DNA from: Rhodopirellula sp. | GTDB lineage: Bacteria > Planctomycetota > Planctomycetia > Pirellulales > Thermoguttaceae | Reading direction: 5' to 3' | Length of the DNA: 58,011 nucleotides | Assembly: GCA_012728855.1 (NCBI GenBank) | Contig: JAAYEH010000182.1 | Location: 1 to 58,011, forward strand | Shown here: positions 1 to 8,600 of the stretch, piece by piece | How the letters are laid out: each line of letters opens with the position of its first letter | Numbering within the stretch: position 1 is the first letter of the stretch | The notes under the pieces: generated by a model | Databases searched by the model: none | Seen by the model: the letters and a program-made list of their open reading frames with translations, nothing else | What the model was told of the DNA's origin: nothing | Position numbers and translations under genes: made by a program

Positions 1-3000
1 ACAGTTCGCCGGCCACCCCCACCGGCAACACTTCCAACTCCGACGAGAGGACGTAGGTCCGCGTATTGGCGATCGGCCGGCCGATCGGCACGATGCGACG
101 CGGATCGCCCGCCGCCGGACAACTCCAGCGCGTCACGTCCACCGACGCCTCCGTGGGGCCGTAGAGATTCTCCAACGCCACCGCCGGCAACCGCTCATGC
201 ACCCGACGCGCCAACGGATAGGGCAACGCCTCGCCGCTGGTCACCACCAGCCGCAGGCTCTCGCATTGGCGAAGATTCTCCTCCTCCAAGAACACCCGCA
301 GCATCGAGGGCACGAAGTGCAGCACGCTGATCCGCTCCCGCCGGATCAACTCCACCAGGTAGCCGCTGTCCTGGTGTCCGCCCGCGCGCGCCACCACCAA
401 GGTCGCCCCGGAGATCAGCGGCCAGAAGAACTCCCACACCGAGACGTCGAAGCTGTAGGGGGTCTTCTGCAGCACCCGATCCGCGGCGGTCAGCCCGTAG
501 GCCTCCTGCATCCACAACAGCCGGTTGCGAATCCCCGCGTGCGGCACCGCCACACCCTTGGGCACGCCCGTCGAGCCGGAGGTGTAGATCACGTAGGCCA
601 GGTTCTCCGCCCCCGCCAGCCGCTCGGGCCGCTCGGGAGACTCCGCTTGCCAACTCGACGCTTCCAGGGCGATCCGCCCGCCGGCCCACTCGCCCAGGCG
701 ATCTTCCAGGCCCGGCTCGACCAGCACCACCTCCACGCCGCTGTCGGCGAGAATCGCCGCGATCCGAGCCGCCGGGTAGTCCGGGTCCAAGGGCAGATAG
801 GCCCCGCCCGCCTTCAGCACCCCGTACAGCGCTTCCACCAATTCGATCGAGCGGTAGGCCATCACCGCCACCACGCCGTCCGGACCCACCCCCTCCTGCC
901 GCAGCCGATGGGCCAGCCGATTCGTCTGGTCGTCCAACTCCCGGTAGCTCAGTTGCCGATCCTCGTAGACCAGCGCCGTCGCCGCCGGCGTCCGATCCAC
1001 CTGCGCCTCGAACAACGCCTCCAGCGTCCCGTCCAGATCATAGTCCGCCGCCGTGGCGTTGAACGATTCGAGCACCTCGCGGCGTTCCGCGCCCAAGAGC
1101 ATCTCGGCCTGCCAGACAGAACCCTCGACGTTGTCTACGATTGCCGAAAGTAAACTGACGTAGTGACCGATGAGCCGATCAATGGTGGAGGCGTCGAACA
1201 GGTCGGTGTTGTATTCGACAGAGCCCTGAATGCCCGCGTCGCCTTCCTGCAGCATCAGGGTCAGTTCGAACTTCGATGTGCCGCTATGCACCTCAAGCGG
1301 CACGAAGCTTAGTCCGGCCAGATGCACGGTGGGCAGCGGCGCGTTCTGCAGAACGAACATCGTCTGAAACAGCGGGCTACGGCTGAGATCGCGTTGCGGC
1401 TGAAGCCGGTCGACGAGGTACTCGAAAGGCAGATCCTGGTGGGCATGCGCTTCGAGCGTTGTTTCACGCGTCCGCCTTAATAGCTCGCGGAAGGTTGGCG
1501 CACCGGAGAGATCGCCAGGGAGGACTACCGTGTTGACGAACAGCCCAATCAGCCCCTCAAACTCGGCGCGGGTGCGTCCGGCTATGGGTGTGCCGACGGC
1601 GATCTGGTCTTGGCGGGCATAGCGGGCAAGCAGGGTTTGAAAGGCTGCCAACAGCGTCATAAAGAGGGTCGCCCCTTCCGCCTGGCTCAGGCGGTTCAAC
1701 GCGTCGGCCAGTTCCGGGGGAATTCGCACCGGCCGAATTGCGCCGCGATAGGTCTCTTTTGCCGGCCGTGGCCGATCGGTGGGCAGATCGAGGCCGCCCG
1801 GCAAACTCGCCAGCTTTTCAGTCCAGTAAGCAAGCTGGCTCTCGAGGATGCCCCCCTTGAGGTATTCGCGTTGCCAATTCGCAAAGTCCGCGTAGTCGAA
1901 CGGCAGCTCCGCAAGCGGCGAACGTCGCCCTTCGGAAAACGCCCCGTAAACCGCCGCCAATTCGCGGAGAAACACGCCCATCGACCAGCCGTCGGAGACG
2001 ATGTGGTGGACGGTCAAGACGAAGATATGCTCCCGATCACTCAGTCGGATCAGACGGGCACGCAGCAACGGACCCGTGTCGAGAGCAAACGGCTGCCCGG
2101 CAAGTTCGTTGGCAATCCCGTGCGCCTCGGCTTCCCCCGAAGCCTCGATCACCGGCAACTCGATCCGCAAATGCGCATCAATCCGCTGCACCGGGCGGCC
2201 ATCGACCGTCTCGAAGCGACTGCGGAGCGATTCGTGGCGGAGAACGATCTCGTTCAGCGCGGCGGCCAGCGCCTCCGTGTCGAGAACCCCCTCGATGCGA
2301 ACCGCGGCAGGAATATTGTAAGCCGCACTGCCGCGGTCTAAATGATCGAGAAACCACAATCGCTCCTGCGCGAACGACAGCGGCAGCGGCCCGCTTCGAT
2401 CGATCCGGGCGACCGGCGCCAACGTCTGCCCCCGCTGTCCGCGGTCGACGGCGGCGCCCAGCGTGGCGATCGTTGGGTCTTCAAACAACTCGCGAAGCGG
2501 TAAATCGACTTGGCACCGGCTGCGAATGCGAGAGACGACCTGGGTCGCCAGTAGCGAATGGCCTCCCAACTCGAAGAAATTGTCGCGGACGCCGACCTGC
2601 TCGAGTCCCAACACCTCCGCCCAGATCCCCACCAGAAGTTCTTCCGTGGGTGTCCGCGGGGCAACGTACTGCTGCTGAAGCTCGGGTCGAACCGCGTCCG
2701 GTATCGGAAGCGCCGCACGATCGACTTTTCCATTCGGCGTGAGCGGAAAGGCATCCAGAACCATGAAGGTCGAAGGGATCATGTAATCGGGCAGTCGCGG
2801 TCGGAGGTGATCGCGGAGCAACTCGATGGCCAGAGCCCCGCCGACTTCCGACACGACATATCCACAGAGACGATTCTGTCCCGTAGCATCCGGCCTCGCG
2901 ACGACCACCGCCTGGCGAATATCGGGGTGCGCGGCCAAGGCGGTTTCGATCTCTCCCAGCTCGATGCGAAATCCTCGGACTTTGACCTGATGGTCCATGC

Positions 3001-5680
3001 GGCCCAAGCATTCGATACGGCCGTCGGGCAGCCAACGAGCCAGGTCGCCGGTTCGGTAGAGACGGCTGCCGGGCTCTTGGCTGAACGGATTGGGAACGAA
3101 TCGCTCGGCGGTCAGCTCGGGACGGTTGCGATAGCCGCGAGCCAATCCCGCCCCGGCGATGCACAGTTCCCCCGATACCCCGATCGGCGTCGGTTGAAGA
3201 TGCTCGTCGAGCAGGTAGATTTGCGTGTTGGCAATGGGGCGGCCGATGGTCACGCGGTCGAATCCCGGCGTCACCTCGGCGGCAGTCGACCAGATCGTCG
3301 TCTCGGTCGGTCCGTACAGATTCCAGAGCGATCCGCAAAGCGCGACGAGCCGATGCGCCAACTGCGGGGCCAGCGCCTCGCCGCCGATCATCGCCTTGAG
3401 GCCCGGTGCGCCTGTCCAGCCGGCGTCGATGAGCATTCGCCACGTCGCGGGCGTGGCCTGCATCACGGTGGCGCCCGAGCGAACCAACAGGTCTCCCAGC
3501 CGCACCGGATCGCCGACGGCGAGTCGGTCGGCCACCACCACACAGGCGCCGCAAACCAGCGGCAGGTAGAGTTCCAGCCCGAAGATGTCGAACGAGAGGG
3601 TCGTCACACTCAAGAGCACATCCGAGGCATCCAATCCCGGTGTCCGCTCGATCGAATGCAGGAAGTTCGACAGGGCGCGATGCGAGACCTCGACCCCCTT
3701 GGGCAGCCCGGTCGAACCGGAGGTATAGATCACGTACGCCAGGTCTTCCGGCCCTGCCGACGCATCGAGCCGGTCGCATGACTCACGGGCGATTTCGTGC
3801 CGCTGGGCGTCGAGGCAAACCAACTCGCCGGTATAGGCAGGGAAATCGGCGGCGAGCGACTGTTCGGTGACAAGCACCATCGCGGCGCTGTCTTCGAGCA
3901 TGAGGGCGAGCCGGTCACGAGGAAAGGCCGGATCCAAGGGGAGATAGGCCCCGCCTGCTTTCAAGATACCCAGCAAACCGACGACCATGTCCACCGATCG
4001 CTCGACGCAAATCCCCACAACGGTTCCGCGGCGGACGCCCAGGCCTCGCAAGTGGCGAGCCAGACGGTTCGACTGTTCTTGCAGTTCTTTGTAGCAGAGT
4101 GATCGGTGGCCGCAGACGACGGCGATCCGGTCCGGCGATGCGATGGCCCGCTCGTCGATCAGATCGTGGCAACAGGCCGACGTGGCCCAGACCGCGTCCG
4201 TGTCGTTCCAAACCCTGAGCATACGAGACCGTTCCGCATCGGGCAGCAGGGTAATACGGGCGACTCGCTGTTGCGGATCGGTCGTGATCGCCGCCAGGAT
4301 TTGGACGTAACCGCGGGCGAGGCGCTGGACCGTCGTTTCCTCGAAAAGGTCGGTGTTGTACTGAATGCAGCCTGCCAGGCGCCCGGCGCCGTCTTCAACA
4401 ATCAGGCTGATCTCAAAGGGGGTAGACTCCGCTCGCAGCCCGAACGGCTCCATCTTCAGTCCGCCTAATTCCCACGTCGCTCCGGACTGACCCATCATCA
4501 GTGCGGCGGCGCCCTGCTCTTCGAGCAGGTGCGACTTTTCCATCAGGAAGGCGGCCTGATAGATCGGCGGACGGCTCGGATCGCGAATCGGCTGCAGACG
4601 CTCGACCAAGAGAGAAAACGGATAGTCCTGATGGTCGAGACCGTCCAGCACCGTCTGGCGGACTTGCTGGAGAAAATCACGGAATTGGGGGTTCCCCGAG
4701 AGGTCGGCGCGGAGGACGATCATATTGGTCAGCAGGCCGAAAATTTGCTCGAAGCCGCGTTTGCCGCGGCCGGCGGCCGGCGAACCAACGAGGATGTCGG
4801 CCTGCCTTGTGTAACGATAAAGCAGAACCTGCCAGGCGGCCAACAGGACCGTAAACAGTGTCACGCCTTCCGCTCGGGCGAATTCCCGCACCGCGAGGCT
4901 CAAGCCGTCGTCGATCGGGAACACGGCGGCCCCGCCTCGATCGGTCGGCGTGGCTGGATAGGGCCGGTCCGTCGGCAGATTCAGCCGCGGCAAGTCGCCG
5001 GCGAGCTGCCGACTCCAATACTGCCAAAGTCGCTCACCCTCGCCACCGGCCAGCATTTCTCGCTGCCAACGAACATAGTCGGCATATTGTACGGAGAGGG
5101 GTGGCAAATGGACCTGCTCGCCGTGGGAATCGGCGAGGTAGATCCGCCGCAGATCGGACATCAACAGCACGAGCGACCAGAAGTCGCCGATGATGTGATG
5201 CACGGCGAACAACAGAACATGGTCCTCGGGTGTTCGCGCGAAAATCGTGCCCCGGAAGAGCGGCCCCTTTTCCAGATCGAAGGGCCGGTAGGCTTCCCTC
5301 GATACTTCGCGGTAGAGCCGATCCTCGGCCCAGCCGGACGCATCGGTCACGGCGAGCGCCACCGGCCACTGGCGGTGAACCACCTGGATCGGCTCTCCGC
5401 CGCGATCCTCGAATGTGGTCCGCAGCGATGTGTAGCGGTCGGTCAGCGTCTGCAAGGCGCTGCGAAGGATATCGACGTCGAGCACGGAACGAACGCGGAC
5501 CGCGAAGAGGACGTTGTAGGCAGTGCTATCGGGCTCCAACTGGTGCAAGAACCAGAGGGCCCGTTGTCCGTGCGACAGCGGATACTCCTGCCGAGGTCGC
5601 GCCGCGCGATCGTGCAGCAACCGGCGCAGCAGCGCGCGCTTTTCCTCCATCGACAACCGAGAAGCGTCGGCCGTACTCAT
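1..5680 (-). CDS. Non-ribosomal peptide synthetase, C-A-T-C-A..., partial (3' end beyond window)
   Basis: A multimodular NRPS that extends an acyl-ketide chain with amino acids. The start is the ATG at 5680, 10 nt after the stop of the upstream FAAL-PKS gene, so the pair is probably one transcript. Domains read from the translation: condensation 1 with HHIIGDFWS (His161/162), adenylation 1 with TSGSTGLPKG near residue 660, carrier with GGHSLL (Ser1042), condensation 2 with HHIVSDGWS (His1225/1226), and adenylation 2 with TSGSTGVPKG, cut by the window start at about residue 1893. By eye, the ten-residue specificity code of A1 is DILQMGLIW(K), close to published glycine codes, and that of A2 is DVWHVSLVD(K), close to published serine codes; the final Lys is assumed. 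C1 carries DFWS where C2 has DGWS, which fits a first condensation domain taking an unusual (ketide) donor. Release domain and any further modules are not visible. Confidence 0.95.
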   Translation of the reverse strand, partial: MSTADASRLSMEEKRALLRRLLHDRAARPRQEYPLSHGQRALWFLHQLEPDSTAYNVLFAVRVRSVLDVDILRSALQTLTDRYTSLRTTFEDRGGEPIQVVHRQWPVALAVTDASGWAEDRLYREVSREAYRPFDLEKGPLFRGTIFARTPEDHVLLFAVHHIIGDFWSLVLLMSDLRRIYLADSHGEQVHLPPLSVQYADYVRWQREMLAGGEGERLWQYWSRQLAGDLPRLNLPTDRPYPATPTDRGGAAVFPIDDGLSLAVREFARAEGVTLFTVLLAAWQVLLYRYTRQADILVGSPAAGRGKRGFEQIFGLLTNMIVLRADLSGNPQFRDFLQQVRQTVLDGLDHQDYPFSLLVERLQPIRDPSRPPIYQAAFLMEKSHLLEEQGAAALMMGQSGATWELGGLKMEPFGLRAESTPFEISLIVEDGAGRLAGCIQYNTDLFEETTVQRLARGYVQILAAITTDPQQRVARITLLPDAERSRMLRVWNDTDAVWATSACCHDLIDERAIASPDRIAVVCGHRSLCYKELQEQSNRLARHLRGLGVRRGTVVGICVERSVDMVVGLLGILKAGGAYLPLDPAFPRDRLALMLEDSAAMVLVTEQSLAADFPAYTGELVCLDAQRHEIARESCDRLDASAGPEDLAYVIYTSGSTGLPKGVEVSHRALSNFLHSIERTPGLDASDVLLSVTTLSFDIFGLELYLPLVCGACVVVADRLAVGDPVRLGDLLVRSGATVMQATPATWRMLIDAGWTGAPGLKAMIGGEALAPQLAHRLVALCGSLWNLYGPTETTIWSTAAEVTPGFDRVTIGRPIANTQIYLLDEHLQPTPIGVSGELCIAGAGLARGYRNRPELTAERFVPNPFSQEPGSRLYRTGDLARWLPDGRIECLGRMDHQVKVRGFRIELGEIETALAAHPDIRQAVVVARPDATGQNRLCGYVVSEVGGALAIELLRDHLRPRLPDYMIPSTFMVLDAFPLTPNGKVDRAALPIPDAVRPELQQQYVAPRTPTEELLVGIWAEVLGLEQVGVRDNFFELGGHSLLATQVVSRIRSRCQVDLPLRELFEDPTIATLGAAVDRGQRGQTLAPVARIDRSGPLPLSFAQERLWFLDHLDRGSAAYNIPAAVRIEGVLDTEALAAALNEIVLRHESLRSRFETVDGRPVQRIDAHLRIELPVIEASGEAEAHGIANELAGQPFALDTGPLLRARLIRLSDREHIFVLTVHHIVSDGWSMGVFLRELAAVYGAFSEGRRSPLAELPFDYADFANWQREYLKGGILESQLAYWTEKLASLPGGLDLPTDRPRPAKETYRGAIRPVRIPPELADALNRLSQAEGATLFMTLLAAFQTLLARYARQDQIAVGTPIAGRTRAEFEGLIGLFVNTVVLPGDLSGAPTFRELLRRTRETTLEAHAHQDLPFEYLVDRLQPQRDLSRSPLFQTMFVLQNAPLPTVHLAGLSFVPLEVHSGTSKFELTLMLQEGDAGIQGSVEYNTDLFDASTIDRLIGHYVSLLSAIVDNVEGSVWQAEMLLGAERREVLESFNATAADYDLDGTLEALFEAQVDRTPAATALVYEDRQLSYRELDDQTNRLAHRLRQEGVGPDGVVAVMAYRSIELVEALYGVLKAGGAYLPLDPDYPAARIAAILADSGVEVVLVEPGLEDRLGEWAGGRIALEASSWQAESPERPERLAGAENLAYVIYTSGSTGVPKGVAVPHAGIRNRLLWMQEAYGLTAADRVLQKTPYSFDVSVWEFFWPLISGATLVVARAGGHQDSGYLVELIRRERISVLHFVPSMLRVFLEEENLRQCESLRLVVTSGEALPYPLARRVHERLPAVALENLYGPTEASVDVTRWSCPAAGDPRRIVPIGRPIANTRTYVLSSELEVLPVGVAGEL

Positions 5681-5690
5681 TCTCACCGCC

Positions 5691-8600
5691 CTATTCAGCA
5701 AGCATTCGTCGCGTCAGTGCTTCGACTTCATCGTCGGAGAGCTGATCGAATTGTTCGAGCAGCCGAAGCGCCTCTTGATCTGCAATCTCCCCCTCGCTTG
5801 GTCCGAAGACTGCCTGATCCTTCACGAGCTCCGTTGACGTGGCGTGGCGGTCGAGTTGAGGCAGAAGCGCGCCGGCCAGCCGGGCGACGGTGGGGCCTTC
5901 CAGAAACTGGACAAGGCTTACATCGACACCCAGCTCCGCTTCAACGCGATTCTTGATTTCAATTCCCATCAACGAATCGATGCCCATCGTGGTCAGCGAC
6001 CGCTCGACGTCGATTCGCGACGGGTGGGTTCCCAGGGTGTGTGCGATTTGGGCCTGGAGATAGGCCTCCAGGATCTCGCGGCGGCGGCCGGGCTCGACTT
6101 CGTCGAGCAGTCGCAGCGCTGCGGAGATGGAGAGAACTCCGCCAGCCGGATCGTCCGCGACTTGTTCATTCGGAAGATCGGCTTTTCGAGCCTGCCCGGG
6201 GAAATCGGCATTGCGGCCGTTGCCGTCGCCGGATGCCTTCGCGGGAATCGGTTCGGTAACCCGGGCCGGTAGCGGAGCAATCCAGCAGCGTTGACGCTGC
6301 CAAGGGTAGTTTGGAAGAACAACTCGCGGGCCGCGGTTGGGATAGAGCCGTTTCCAGTCCACTTCGACACCGGCCGCGTACAACGCACCGAAGGATCCCA
6401 GCATGGCGGCCAGATCGGTGTCGCCCCGCCGCAACGACGGCTCAACGACCGCGTCGATTTCGAGAGGCTCCAGGCACTGGGCCACGGCCGCCGAGAGGAT
6501 CGGATGGGGGCCTAACTCGAGAAAACATCGGACCCCATCTCGAACGAGCGACCTGACGGCGGAAGCGAAACGAACCGGCCGGCAGACACTCTCGGCCCAA
6601 TACCTCGCGTCGAGCCCTCGGCTGTTCTCTCCTGAGTCGAGCAGAGTTGAGTAGAACGGCACAACTTCGTCGTGGCACACGAGTCCGTCTAGCGCCGCCT
6701 GTAGCTCTGCGGCTACAGGTTCGAGCAGCGGTGTGTGGGCGGCTCCCGGAACGTTCATCATCCGCGCACCGATCTTGCGGTGGCGGAGCCCCGCGACCAA
6801 CTCCTCCAGGATGGCGCGGTCGCCGGAGAGCACGGTATACTTCGGGCTGTTGTGGACCGAGATCCAAACCCGCTCGCGCAGATCCTCGATCAATTCCTCC
6901 GCTTCTTCGTCCGAGACTCGCAGGGCTGCCATACCCGTGGAATCTCCCATCCGGCACAACGCCTGCTGGAGCACGCGGCTGCGTTGGACGACCACTCGAA
7001 CCGCGTCGGAGAGATCGAGCGTACCGGCGACACAGGCGGCAGCGATTTCGCCCACGCTATGTCCGGCCACGGCGTCAGGCTCGATACCCCAGGATTTCCA
7101 AGCGGCGGCCAGTGCCACTTGAATCGCGAAGAGGCTTGTCTGGGAGACCTCGATGCTTTCGTGCGCGGTTTGCGATGCCTTCTCTGCGACGTCGAATTCC
7201 GTCAGCAGCGACCAGCCGGCGTGTCGGCGAATCAGCCGGTCACACTCGTCGATCCGTGCGGAAAAGGCGGGAACACGATCCCACAATGGCCGCTGCATCC
7301 CCCGCCACTGCCCACCATGACCCGAAAAAACGAAGGCGACTTTGGGGCGCCGGTCACCGGCCTTCCTGCCTGCCCAGACCGCCGGATGGCCATGCCCGCC
7401 TCGCAAGGCGGCGAGTTGACGGCGGAGTTCGTCGGCGGTGCGAAATCTCAACGCTGCTCGATGATCGAGATGCGTCCGCCCAAGAGCAGCCGTGCGACAG
7501 AGGGCGACAAGCTGGGGTGGTTCCGCGGCCAACTGCTCGTCCAGCGAGTCGGCCAGCGCCCGCAGCGCGGCGGAGGTCGCCGCTGACAGTGGCAGCAGGT
7601 GGCCAGCATCCGTATCGTCGTCGTCGGACGATTGCATCGGCAGCAGAGGCGGTGACTCGACGACGAGGTGTGCGTTGGTGCCGCCAAAGCCAAAAGAACT
7701 GATGCCGGCCAGGCGACGGCCCGATTCGACCGGCCAGGGGGTCGTTTCGGTCTGGACGAAAAACGGCATCTCGTCGAAAGGAATATGAGGGTTCGGCTCG
7801 TTGAAATGGAGGCTGCGAGGAATACTGCCGTGCCGAATGGCCAGCGCCAGCTTGATCAGCCCGGCGATTCCCGAAGCCGCTTCACAATGGCCGATGTTGG
7901 TTTTCACCGAACCAATGGCACAGCGGCGGTTCGGATGGGATTTCGGAGAAAGCACTGCGCCCAGGGCGTTGGCCTCGATCACATCGCCCAAGAGGGTGCC
8001 GGCGCCGTGCGTTTCCATGTACTGGGCTTCCTGCGGCGGGATGCCCGCGCTGGCCCACGCTTTTTGCAGCACGGCCTCTTGGGCCGACTGGCTGGGCGCC
8101 GTAATGCCGTTGCTGCGGCCGTCTTGGTTCACCGCGGAACCGCGAATCACCGCATAGATCGCATCGCCGTCGGCGATGGCGGCGGAAAGTCGCTTGAGCA
8201 CGACGATCCCGGCGCCCTCGCTCCGGACGATCCCGTCGGCGCGCGAATCGAACGCCTTGCAGCGGCCGTCCGACGCCAGTCCGCCCCCCTTGGCGAAACT
8301 GAACGACACGTCGGGCGAGAGGATCGCGTTGACACCACCGGCCAAGGCGAGGTCGCATTCGCCGCTGCGCAGACTGCACATCGCCAGGTGGACCGCCACC
8401 AACGACGACGAACAGGCCGTATCGATGGAGATGCTGGGACCGCGCAGATCCAAAAAGTAGGAGAGCCGATTCGCGGCGATGCTCCCCGCGTTTCCCGTGC
8501 TCCAATAGGGATCCGCTTCGCTGGTCCGCGCTACGAACGCTTGCCGGTAATCGTTTGTGCTGATGCCGATGTAAACGCCGGTAGCGGAGCCGCGGACTCG

